A stretch of DNA of 5,043 nucleotides from Actinomycetes bacterium (GCA_023429855.1 JAEZDB010000135.1:1-5043), one strand, 5' to 3'; positions 1 through 5,012 are shown, counted from the first letter of the stretch. Translations and numbers: made by a program. Notes: a model not told the origin generated them from the sequence alone.

Positions 1-1
1 G

Positions 2-12
2 CCCCCCCCCCC
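2..12. repeat. C11 homopolymer run
   Basis: Eleven consecutive C residues follow the first base and are followed by GCCCC. Such a run in GC-rich DNA is prone to slippage and to sequencing error. Because it sits at the very edge of the window, it may mark a contig end rather than a biological element. No gene reads through it convincingly. Confidence 0.7.
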
Positions 13-87
13 GCCCCAGGCTGCCCGAAGGCCGGCTGGCGCGCGGGACGCTGCACCGGTCTAATAGGCGATGCGAAGGCAGCGTCT

Positions 88-98
88 GCTCGGCGAGC
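88..98. promoter_or_regulatory. possible operator dyad upstream of the sensor kinase
   Basis: GCTCG and CGAGC form a perfect 5-bp inverted repeat around a single central G. One base downstream is TTGACC (99-104), which resembles a -35 box, but I find no good -10 hexamer at a normal distance (only TAGCCC after about 14 bases). The dyad is too tight for a hairpin, so if it is functional it would be a protein-binding site. In DNA this GC-rich, an 11-bp dyad is weak evidence. The rest of 1-172 shows nothing else convincing. Confidence 0.2.
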
Positions 99-128
99 TT
101 GACCCTCTTTCCACCGCCTAGCCCCCGA

Positions 129-176
129 ATGAAACCGCCACCTTCGATGCCGCAGCCCAGCCGGGCCGTCCGATGA
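129..176 (+). CDS. putative 15-codon leader ORF overlapping the kinase start
   Basis: An ATG at 129 opens a 15-residue ORF rich in proline (it begins MKPPPSMPQP) and ends at TGA 174-176. This stop overlaps the ATG of the kinase at 173 in the classic ATGA arrangement, which often signals translational coupling. The kinase itself has no Shine-Dalgarno sequence, so re-initiation from this leader is conceivable. Against it, the leader also has no visible ribosome binding site, and an ORF of this size can easily arise by chance. It is not a recognised protein. Confidence 0.2.
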   Translation: MKPPPSMPQPSRAVR

Positions 177-2401
177 CCCGCGACCTCGCCGCGGCGCATC
201 AGCGCGAGCTCGAAGCGTTTGGGGCCGTCGTGATCGTCAACGAGGAGCTGCGGATCTCCCACGTGTCGGCCAACGCGCAGGACATCCTGGGCATCGCTCC
301 GGCAGCCCTGATCGACGCGCCACTCAGCGCCGTCTTCGACGCGACCCAGGCCGCAGACCTGCAAGCGGCGCTCAGCACCGGCGTCCGCGATGTCGGCTGG
401 CGTCAGATCTCGCTGGCGTCGACGGGGGAGATCGTCAAGCTGCACGCGTTCGATCCAGGCGGCAGCCTGTGCGGACTCGATGTGCTGCCGCTGCCCTCCC
501 AGCTCCCGGGCACCGAGGCGCAGGCGCTCGAGCGGGTGGCGGGCTGGAGCGAGCGGCTCTACAGCTGCGACTCCAGCGGGGAACTCCTTGACGTCGCGAC
601 CGTCGTCGCCCGGCAGATCACGGGCTTTGCCGGTGCGTGGCTCACCAAGACCGAGGCAGCGGGCCACAGCCTCGTCGTCGCCGCTGATGTGGAGGCGGGA
701 GGTGAACGGGCGATCGGCCAGCTGATCCCCGTGCAAGACCTTCCGCCCGACCACCCGCGGCTCGGCGATCGGCTCATCCCGTTCTTCGTCGCCGACCTCG
801 ATGCGGGGCCAACGCACCTGACCCCCGATCCCCATGAGCTGGATCTGCAAGGCAGCTCGCTCTTGCGGCCGTTTCCCGGCTACCTGGCAGAGCGCTCGAA
901 GATCGGCGTCAAAGCACTCGCCAGCGTGCCACTCGTCTTCGACGGACGCCTATGGGGGCGGCTCTCCGCGGCCCACCCGTCGGCACGGCGGCTCACGGCG
1001 GCGACGCAGGCCGAACTGCGGCTGATCGGCGCGCTGATCGGGACGCGCCTCGCCGAGCTCGTTGCCGCAGAGAACGCCCGGGACCAGGTCGAGCTGGCGC
1101 GCTGGGCGGCGCGCGTGGTGCGGGCTGCAGCGGGCTCGAGCGACCTCGCCGCCGGGCTCGTGCGCGACGGCGACGCGCTCTGCGGGGTGTGCAACGCCGA
1201 CGCTGCGATCGTGGTGATCGACGGCCGGACGCACGCTGTCGGCGCGCCGCTCCGGCAATCGGCGCAAGAACAGGTGGTGGCGGTCGCGCGTGCCGCCATC
1301 GTCGCCGTCGACGATCCGCTCGTCGCTGCGACCACGTTCGAGGAGAAGGTCGACCCCGCGGTGGCCGCCGGCTACCTGGCGATCCGACTAAGTTCTTCGC
1401 CCGGCGACCTCGTGGTGTGGACCCGTGGCGAGCGCCGCCGTCCCATCACGTGGATCGAGCGCGGCGCCGAGGAGGATGCCGTCGACCAGCCAGGTGCCCT
1501 GTTCAAACGGCTTGCCGAACGGGTCGAGCACCAGACCGGATCGTCATCGCCGTGGCGGGACGCGGAGCTGCAAGCCGTCCGCGACCTGCGCGAGGCCATC
1601 GGCGAGCTGGTCGTGGCCCGCTACGCCCAGATGCAGACGCTCAACAGCGAACTCCGACGTTCCAACGAGGAGTACGACGCCTTTGCGCATGCGGCCGCGC
1701 ACGATCTCGGTGCGCCGCTGCGAGGGATCCGGCTACACGCCGAGTTCCTCCTCGAAGAGTTGCGTGAGTCGCTCAGCGAGGAGCAGGCGCAGGAGTTCGA
1801 AACCGTTTTGCGACTCAGCGACCGCATGCACCAGCTTCTGGCCGACCTGCTCGCCTATGCCGAAGTGGGCAACCAGGGCTGGCACCCGCGTGTGGTCAGC
1901 ATCGACGATGCCGTGCGGGAGGCCGTCGAGCTGCTCGGCCCCGACGCCCTCGAAGCCACGATCCGGGCTACCCCGGAGACGCTCACGACCGACCCGGCGG
2001 GGTTGCGGCACGTCCTGGTGAACCTGATCGGCAACGCCATCAAGTACTCCGACGGGCCCGCCGACGTGTCGGTCGGCTTGAGCTCGCTCGGAGAGGCCGC
2101 CAAGCGGTCTGAACTGCCCGCGCGCTTGCAGGGCGCGCCCCTGGAGTCCCAGGTCCTGACGGTGACCGACCGTGGCATCGGGATCGACCCGGCCCATCAC
2201 GAGCGCGTCTTCGGCCTGTTTCAGCAGCTGAACCCCAAAGCACCAGGGTCCGGGTCCGGCCTGGCGCTGTGCAGACTGATCTGCCGGCGGCACGGCGGCG
2301 ACGTCTGGCTGGAGTCCGAGCCGGGCCGCGGGTGCACGTTCTTCGTGGCAACCGGGCTTGACGCAGCGCCGCCGACAGCCAGCCCTGAACCGGTGCGTTA
2401 G
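173..2401 (+). CDS. phytochrome-like sensor histidine kinase (PAS-GAF-PHY-HisKA-HATPase)
   Basis: Cytoplasmic two-component sensor kinase built like a bacteriophytochrome; no membrane segment is visible. A PAS-like domain (about 15-110, VSANAQDILG) is followed by a phytochrome GAF domain (about 125-300, including DLP 189-191, SLLRPFPGYL, IGV, DGRLWG 257-262) and a PHY domain (about 300-455, YLAIRLS and LVVWTRGE). A helical linker (LNSELRRSNEEYDAF) leads to HisKA with phospho-acceptor His510 (AAAHDLGAPLRGI). The HATPase domain has an N box (VNLIGNAIKY, N617/N621), G1 box DRGIGID 666-672, F box FGLFQQL and G2 box GSGSGLALCR. The kinase core therefore looks active. The usual N-terminal bilin-binding Cys is missing, as are the GAF Cys and the conserved pocket His (Tyr237 there). 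The PRxSF tongue motif is degraded to PGALF. About 20 extra residues sit in the HATPase domain near 636-657. ATG 173 is the only usable start after an in-frame TAG at 119; it has no clear Shine-Dalgarno sequence. The likely partner is the regulator 65 bases downstream. Confidence 0.93.
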   Translation: MTRDLAAAHQRELEAFGAVVIVNEELRISHVSANAQDILGIAPAALIDAPLSAVFDATQAADLQAALSTGVRDVGWRQISLASTGEIVKLHAFDPGGSLCGLDVLPLPSQLPGTEAQALERVAGWSERLYSCDSSGELLDVATVVARQITGFAGAWLTKTEAAGHSLVVAADVEAGGERAIGQLIPVQDLPPDHPRLGDRLIPFFVADLDAGPTHLTPDPHELDLQGSSLLRPFPGYLAERSKIGVKALASVPLVFDGRLWGRLSAAHPSARRLTAATQAELRLIGALIGTRLAELVAAENARDQVELARWAARVVRAAAGSSDLAAGLVRDGDALCGVCNADAAIVVIDGRTHAVGAPLRQSAQEQVVAVARAAIVAVDDPLVAATTFEEKVDPAVAAGYLAIRLSSSPGDLVVWTRGERRRPITWIERGAEEDAVDQPGALFKRLAERVEHQTGSSSPWRDAELQAVRDLREAIGELVVARYAQMQTLNSELRRSNEEYDAFAHAAAHDLGAPLRGIRLHAEFLLEELRESLSEEQAQEFETVLRLSDRMHQLLADLLAYAEVGNQGWHPRVVSIDDAVREAVELLGPDALEATIRATPETLTTDPAGLRHVLVNLIGNAIKYSDGPADVSVGLSSLGEAAKRSELPARLQGAPLESQVLTVTDRGIGIDPAHHERVFGLFQQLNPKAPGSGSGLALCRLICRRHGGDVWLESEPGRGCTFFVATGLDAAPPTASPEPVR

Positions 2402-2466
2402 GTTTCGCTGGACCGCGTCGGCCTCTGCCTGCGTGTTACCTCTCGCCATCCCCGGTACGGCCACCC

Positions 2467-2874
2467 ATGACTGCCACACTCCGCATCGGCCTCGTCGAAG
2501 ACAACGACGACGACGCCGCGAACTTCTCCCGGGCCTTCAGCGAGATCGGAACGGTGCGGCATTGGCCCACCGCTGAAGCGCTCGTCGCGGCGGTGGAAGA
2601 CGACGCGGACCTGCTCGGAACCCTCGATCTACTGCTGCTCGACCTGCACCTGCCCGGGGCCGACGGCGTCAGCATGCTCGAGCAGCTGCGCGCGGCGCCA
2701 GCAGGCGCTGACCTGAAGGTGGTCATGCTCACCGGGTCGTTTGCCGAGCACGACATCCTCCGCTCGCTCGAAGCCACGGTCGACGAGTACGAGGTCAAGC
2801 CCGACGACCTCGCCGGTCTGCGGGCGCTCGTGCGACGCTGCGCGGCGCTCGCCGGGCACGCCGCGCCGCAGTAG
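2467..2874 (+). CDS. single-domain response regulator (CheY/Rcp1-like receiver)
   Basis: Stand-alone receiver domain of 135 residues. It accepts phosphate from a histidine kinase and has no DNA-binding or enzymatic output domain. Conserved residues are visible: acidic pair Glu11-Asp12 (GLVEDNDDD), phospho-acceptor Asp59 at the end of strand 3 (LLLLDLHLPGADG), Thr89 (VVMLTGS), Tyr108 at the switch position, and Lys111-Pro112. The SFAEHDILRSLEA stretch after Thr89 follows the pattern of Rcp1-type regulators, which pair with phytochromes such as Cph1. It lies 65 bases after the phytochrome-like kinase on the same strand, so the two probably form one phosphorelay; the pairing is inferred from adjacency and family. 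No strong Shine-Dalgarno sequence precedes ATG 2467 (only a weak GG/ACGG). The stop codon lies in the loop of a strong hairpin. Output is probably a protein-protein interaction, with the target unknown. Confidence 0.92.
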   Translation: MTATLRIGLVEDNDDDAANFSRAFSEIGTVRHWPTAEALVAAVEDDADLLGTLDLLLLDLHLPGADGVSMLEQLRAAPAGADLKVVMLTGSFAEHDILRSLEATVDEYEVKPDDLAGLRALVRRCAALAGHAAPQ

Positions 2875-2886
2875 GGGCTGCGGCGC
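2863..2886 (+). terminator. perfect 9-bp-arm hairpin at the end of the response regulator gene
   Basis: GCGCCGCAG (2863-2871) and CTGCGGCGC (2878-2886) are exact reverse complements separated by TAGGGG. The TAG stop codon of the regulator (2872-2874) is in the loop. No U-tract follows, so it is not a classical intrinsic terminator. Hairpins without a U-tail have been proposed to end transcription in high-GC actinobacteria. It could equally stabilise the 3' end of the kinase-regulator transcript. It separates that pair from the reductase-fold gene. Confidence 0.5.
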
Positions 2887-2971
2887 CCGCGGCTCAGCGG
2901 TCGCTCCGACCCGCATCGCGGCCCCACCCGTCAGGAAGGCCCGACCCGCCCGACCTCAAGCCTGCCCTTCC

Positions 2972-2976
2972 AGGAG
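2972..2976 (+). promoter_or_regulatory. strong ribosome binding site for the reductase-fold gene
   Basis: AGGAG lies six bases before ATG 2983, an ideal Shine-Dalgarno arrangement. It fixes the start of the downstream gene. It also contrasts with the kinase and regulator starts, which lack such a site. Confidence 0.8.
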
Positions 2977-2982
2977 CGCCGT

Positions 2983-3543
2983 ATGGACATCATCATCACC
3001 GCCTTCGTTTCGCTCGACGGTGTCATCGAAGCCCCCGGAGGCGAGCCGGGCTATCGCAACTCGGGGTGGACGTTCAAGGCCGTCGAGTTCGACCCTGCGG
3101 CCTACGAGCTCAAAGGCCGCGAGCAGGAGGAGGCCGGCGGTCTGTTGCTGGGGCGCGTGTCCTACGAGGCGTTCGCGCCGGTCTGGCCGACGATGGACGA
3201 CTTCGCCATGTACAACGCGCTGCCGCGATATGTGGTGTCGTCGACCCTCGAGCAGGACGACGAACGGTGGCCGGCGACGATCCTGCCGTCGCTCGACGCG
3301 GTGGCAGAGTTGAAGAAGCAAGACGGGCCTCCGCTGCTCGTACATGGCAGTGGCACGCTCGGCGCGGCACTCGCCGACGCGGGCCTCGTCGACCGCTACC
3401 ACCTGCTCGTGTTTCCGGTGCTGCTCGGCGCCGGAAAGCGACTCTGGAGCGCCGCCGATAAGGACACCACCAAGCTGCAGCTCGTGGAGCACGAGTTCTA
3501 CGCGAACGGGATCCAGAAGCAGGTCTGGGACGTGGCTTCGTAG
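2983..3543 (+). CDS. dihydrofolate reductase family protein (RibD C-terminal domain fold)
   Basis: Protein of 186 residues with the RibD C-terminal/DHFR-like fold of small stand-alone reductases found widely in actinobacteria. Members are expected to bind NADPH, but their substrates are mostly unknown; this is not the housekeeping FolA and not bifunctional RibD, because no deaminase domain is present. Visible family motifs: N-terminal strand and loop SLDGVIEAPGG (10-20), LLLGRVSYEAF (54-64), the NALPRYVVSSTL segment (78-89), the nucleotide-binding strand-loop LLVHGSGTLGAAL (118-130), and DRYHLLVFPVLLGAGKRLW (137-155), typical of the C-terminal half. Length and motif order are normal, so it looks intact. 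The start is supported by AGGAG six bases upstream. The 108-base gap after the regulator holds a strong hairpin, so it may be a separate transcription unit; no functional link to the kinase is evident. Confidence 0.92.
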   Translation: MDIIITAFVSLDGVIEAPGGEPGYRNSGWTFKAVEFDPAAYELKGREQEEAGGLLLGRVSYEAFAPVWPTMDDFAMYNALPRYVVSSTLEQDDERWPATILPSLDAVAELKKQDGPPLLVHGSGTLGAALADAGLVDRYHLLVFPVLLGAGKRLWSAADKDTTKLQLVEHEFYANGIQKQVWDVAS

Positions 3544-3606
3544 CGGCACATGGCCTCGCCCAGCCCCGACCGCGAGAGCAGGCGGTTGTTCGCAAATCGT
3601 TAAGCG

Positions 3607-3622
3607 GGGCCACCCTCGGCCC
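3607..3622 (+). terminator. possible terminator hairpin after the reductase-fold gene
   Basis: GGGCC (3607-3611) and GGCCC (3618-3622) form a 5-bp stem with a six-base loop. A pyrimidine-rich stretch, TTTGCTTCTCTC (3627-3638), follows shortly after. A longer alternative fold pairs GCAAA (3592-3596) and CCAC (3610-3613) with GTGG and TTTGC (3623-3631). It lies 63 bases past the reductase stop. The missing continuous T run keeps this tentative. Confidence 0.35.
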
Positions 3623-3639
3623 GTGGTTTGCTTCTCTCG

Positions 3640-3659
3640 CTGCCGGAATGGCAGTTCCG
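3640..3659 (+). promoter_or_regulatory. two mutually exclusive hairpins ahead of a small ORF
   Basis: CTGCC (3640-3644) can pair with GGCAG (3650-3654). CGGAA (3644-3648) can pair with TTCCG (3655-3659). The two stems share bases and cannot form together. They end seven bases before the GAGGT ribosome binding site of the ORF at 3679, so a switch in structure could affect its translation. This is seen in the sequence only; function is speculative. Confidence 0.3.
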
Positions 3660-3678
3660 TCCCGCCGAGGTAACAACC

Positions 3679-3780
3679 ATGCCCGTGAGGCCCTCCCAAA
3701 CCCAGCTGGTACGACTGCTGCTCAGAACGCATCGCTCGGCGAAGCAAGCCGCAGCAACCGTCCCCGCTCAGAAGGGCTGA
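3679..3780 (+). CDS. putative 33-residue basic small protein
   Basis: Short ORF beginning ATG 3679 and ending TGA 3778-3780. Its main support is a good Shine-Dalgarno sequence, GAGGT at 3667-3671, seven bases before the ATG. The product is basic (Arg4, Arg12, Arg16, Arg19, Lys22, Lys32), with a possible amphipathic helix around TQLVRLLLRTHRSAKQAA and no cysteine or signal peptide. About three quarters of third codon positions are G or C, lower than in the large genes, so coding support is modest. The next small ORF starts four bases after its stop, and that ORF's ribosome binding site lies inside the last codons of this one, as in coupled operons. I do not recognise a family. The alternative is that this segment is a non-coding structured RNA. 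Confidence 0.4.
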   Translation: MPVRPSQTQLVRLLLRTHRSAKQAAATVPAQKG

Positions 3781-3782
3781 GC
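3766..3782 (+). promoter_or_regulatory. hairpin presenting the ribosome binding site of the second small ORF
   Basis: GCTCA (3766-3770) and TGAGC (3778-3782) pair exactly, leaving the seven-base loop GAAGGGC. That loop contains the GAAGGG Shine-Dalgarno sequence for GTG 3785, while the right arm contains the TGA stop of the preceding ORF. Ribosomes reading through the first ORF would melt the hairpin, so the layout fits translational coupling. Two more pairs (CC 3763-3764 with GG 3784-3785) can extend it past one mismatch. Confidence 0.4.
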
Positions 3783-3784
3783 CG

Positions 3785-3901
3785 GTGCTTGTTGCCACGC
3801 TGGTCGCAATGTGGACGGGCGCCGGGGCGCTCGTGGTCTGCCTAGCCGTCGGCATCGGCCGGGTAGACCACGCCCGCGACCAGCGCGGTATGCAGCGGTG
3901 A
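3785..3901 (+). CDS. putative 38-residue single-span membrane protein
   Basis: GTG at 3785 opens an ORF of 38 residues ending TGA 3899-3901. Residues 1-25 (LVATLVAMWTGAGALVVCLA then VGIG) form one hydrophobic transmembrane segment. The tail from Arg26 is hydrophilic and basic (RVDHARDQRGMQR), predicting an N-out/C-in single-pass peptide by the positive-inside rule. A Shine-Dalgarno sequence, GAAGGG (3771-3776), is eight bases upstream, and third codon positions are mostly G or C, which supports coding. It starts four bases after the 33-codon ORF, suggesting a tiny operon. I do not recognise a family. Bases 3832-3872 inside it also form an unusually strong RNA hairpin, so a structured RNA is the competing explanation. 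ATG 3809 is a possible internal start, but it would remove a third of the membrane segment. Confidence 0.5.
   Translation: MLVATLVAMWTGAGALVVCLAVGIGRVDHARDQRGMQR
3832..3888 (+). repeat. long inverted repeat plus adjacent second hairpin
   Basis: CGTGGTCT (3832-3839) pairs exactly with AGACCACG (3865-3872). The stem continues inward through a G-U pair, CC/GG, a U-G pair, one A/C mismatch and GCCG/CGGC, closing on a seven-base loop. Sixteen of 17 positions in the 41-base element can pair. One base later CCGCG (3874-3878) pairs with CGCGG (3884-3888). Both hairpins lie inside the small membrane ORF. They could be a terminator, an RNA element, or a by-product of GC-rich coding sequence. Confidence 0.45.
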
Positions 3902-3992
3902 GGCTCCACACCGGCTTCGGCGGCGCCGTGCTGGCGGCCACGACGACCCCTAACCCTCGTCACACCGCTTTGTAGCGAAACGAGCCGAGGTG

Positions 3993-4062
3993 GTGTGCCC
4001 TCAGATGTGCGCGCCACGGGGAAAGGGTGACGAGTCACCGGCAGCGGCGTGTGCCGTCAGAT
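3993..4062. repeat. 14-base direct repeat pair flanking a 14-base dyad
   Basis: GTGTGCCCTCAGAT (3993-4006) and GTGTGCCGTCAGAT (4049-4062) match at 13 of 14 positions, 56 bases apart. Between them GGTGAC-GA-GTCACC (4026-4039) is a perfect 6-bp-arm dyad. The arrangement resembles a set of regulator binding sites upstream of the exported-protein gene, but no regulator is encoded here. Confidence 0.45.
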
Positions 4063-4173
4063 CGAGTCGCGCTCCTGCTTACGCCCCGCTGGTGCACCGC
4101 CGATCACGGTGGAGCATGGCCGAACGGAGCGTTCTTCCGAGCGCGATCGCGACGGCCACCGTCCCACGTACTC

Positions 4174-4179
4174 AAAGGT
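4174..4179 (+). promoter_or_regulatory. ribosome binding site that fixes the exported-protein start
   Basis: AAAGGT lies four bases before ATG 4184 (the AAAGG core is five bases away). It selects this start over the in-frame ATG at 4049, whose extra 45 residues are charged and would bury the signal peptide inside the protein. Confidence 0.7.
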
Positions 4180-4183
4180 CCCT

Positions 4184-5008
4184 ATGCCACTGCGTAAAGC
4201 CCCGATCACCGCGCCAGCCGGGCTCCTCGCCGCCGCGCTGCTCTGCGGGGCAGCTCCCGCCGGCGCCTCTGCCGCGACGCTCAGCTCGCTGTTCAAACCC
4301 AAGACGACCACGGCCGCGAAGACCACGCAGGCCGCAGCCACCGACAGCTCATGCGTCCCGCTGCCCACCACCAAGGCGTTCTTGAACATCGACGGCGACA
4401 CCGCGGACTACTCGGTCGCACCGGCCGGCGACTTCGAGAGCGGCGCCAAAGGGTGGTCGCTGACCGGGTCGGCGGCGGTGGCCTCGGGCAACGAATCGCT
4501 CGGCATCACGCCGGGCTCGAAGGCGCTGCGGATGCCAATCGGCTCAACAGCGACCTCGCCGGCGTTCTGCGTCGACGAGACCAACCCGCACTTCCGCTTC
4601 GCCTACAAGGTCGACAGCGCAGGCGCGACCGGCTTCATCGCGCACGTGGTCTACAAGGACGCCCGTGGAGCGGTCACGAAGACCGAGCTGTTGTCGTCGC
4701 AGGCGATCTCGATCACGCCGTCGGCCTGGCAGGCGTCGCCGAAGAGCCCGTTGGCCACGATCATCCCGCTCAACGCGACGACCAAGTCGGCGTCGGTGCA
4801 GCTCAAGTTCTCGGTGGCCAGCCCCGCGGATCTGAGCTCCGACATCGCGACCGCCGTCGTCGGCACCAACGCACTCAGCGGGTTCATCTCCGGCATCACC
4901 AGCGGCGTGAACCAGGCGATGAACGTCGGGATCAGCCCCACGTCGGGCCTCGTCAACATCGGTGTGACGATCGACTCCGTGATGGTCGACCCGTACCGCC
5001 GCGGCTAA
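4184..5008 (+). CDS. secreted hypothetical protein with signal peptide, probable beta-sandwich
   Basis: Protein of 274 residues counted from ATG 4184. Residues 1-30 form a Sec-type signal peptide: positive start (MPLRK), hydrophobic core (GLLAAALLCG) and an AGASA-A cleavage site near 30/31. A Thr/Ala/Lys-rich linker follows (about 38-53). The body carries FESGAKGWSLTGSAAVASGN (84-103), GSTATSPAFCVDE (120-132) and a C-terminal IDSVMVDPYRRG. I recognise these signatures from exported hypothetical proteins of Thermoleophilia-type actinobacteria; their function is unknown, and the strand-rich, carbohydrate-binding-like pattern suggests a jelly-roll fold (inference). Cys57 and Cys129 could form a disulfide after export. 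Residues about 211-258 (Gly/Ser/Val-rich, GTNALSGFISGITSGVNQ) look like an insertion before the conserved C-terminal strand. The signal-peptide Cys21 is preceded by Leu-Leu and does not fit a lipobox. The gene seems to stand alone, far from the small ORFs upstream. Confidence 0.85.
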   Translation: MPLRKAPITAPAGLLAAALLCGAAPAGASAATLSSLFKPKTTTAAKTTQAAATDSSCVPLPTTKAFLNIDGDTADYSVAPAGDFESGAKGWSLTGSAAVASGNESLGITPGSKALRMPIGSTATSPAFCVDETNPHFRFAYKVDSAGATGFIAHVVYKDARGAVTKTELLSSQAISITPSAWQASPKSPLATIIPLNATTKSASVQLKFSVASPADLSSDIATAVVGTNALSGFISGITSGVNQAMNVGISPTSGLVNIGVTIDSVMVDPYRRG

Positions 5009-5012
5009 CACT

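Larger units (their letters stand above)
3902..4183. other. intergenic stretch with repeats and dyads upstream of the exported protein
   Basis: These 282 bases hold no gene I can support. They contain an inverted repeat CACACC (3961-3966)/GGTGTG (3992-3997) enclosing a small CGCT-TTGT-AGCG hairpin (3966-3977), and two near-identical 14-base direct repeats at 3993 and 4049. A GGTGAC/GTCACC dyad (4026-4039) lies between them. Downstream are GGTGCACC (4091-4098), a CACCG/CGGTG hairpin (4095-4111) and the 10-base palindrome CGCGATCGCG (4142-4151). This is a plausible regulatory region, but no sigma-70 promoter is clear. Confidence 0.4.

Noticed and set aside
952..1767. 271-codon + strand frame inside the kinase gene
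   Set aside because: Arg/Gly/Ala-dominated translation typical of a shifted frame in GC-rich coding DNA; it overlaps the clear GAF-PHY coding frame.
1733..2479. 248-codon open frame on the minus strand
   Set aside because: It is antisense to the kinase HisKA/HATPase region, which has clear conserved boxes. The translated product shows no family features.
3648..3845. 65-codon + strand frame overlapping both small ORFs
   Set aside because: No Shine-Dalgarno site, and its Ser/Arg/Pro-rich translation has no structure. The frames at 3679 and 3785 have better start signals.
2956..4038. 360-codon open frame on the minus strand
   Set aside because: It runs antisense to the well-supported reductase-fold gene and the small-ORF region, has low-complexity Arg/His/Gly-rich composition and no recognisable motif. 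Long antisense frames are expected in DNA this GC-rich.
4049..4183. Longer start for the exported protein
   Set aside because: The extra 45 residues are charged and non-conserved in appearance and would bury the signal peptide; ATG 4184 has a ribosome binding site and a proper signal peptide.
4184..4273. Lipoprotein signal peptide with Cys21
   Set aside because: The residues before Cys21 are Ala-Leu-Leu; a lipobox needs a small residue at -1. AGASA fits an ordinary signal peptidase I site.
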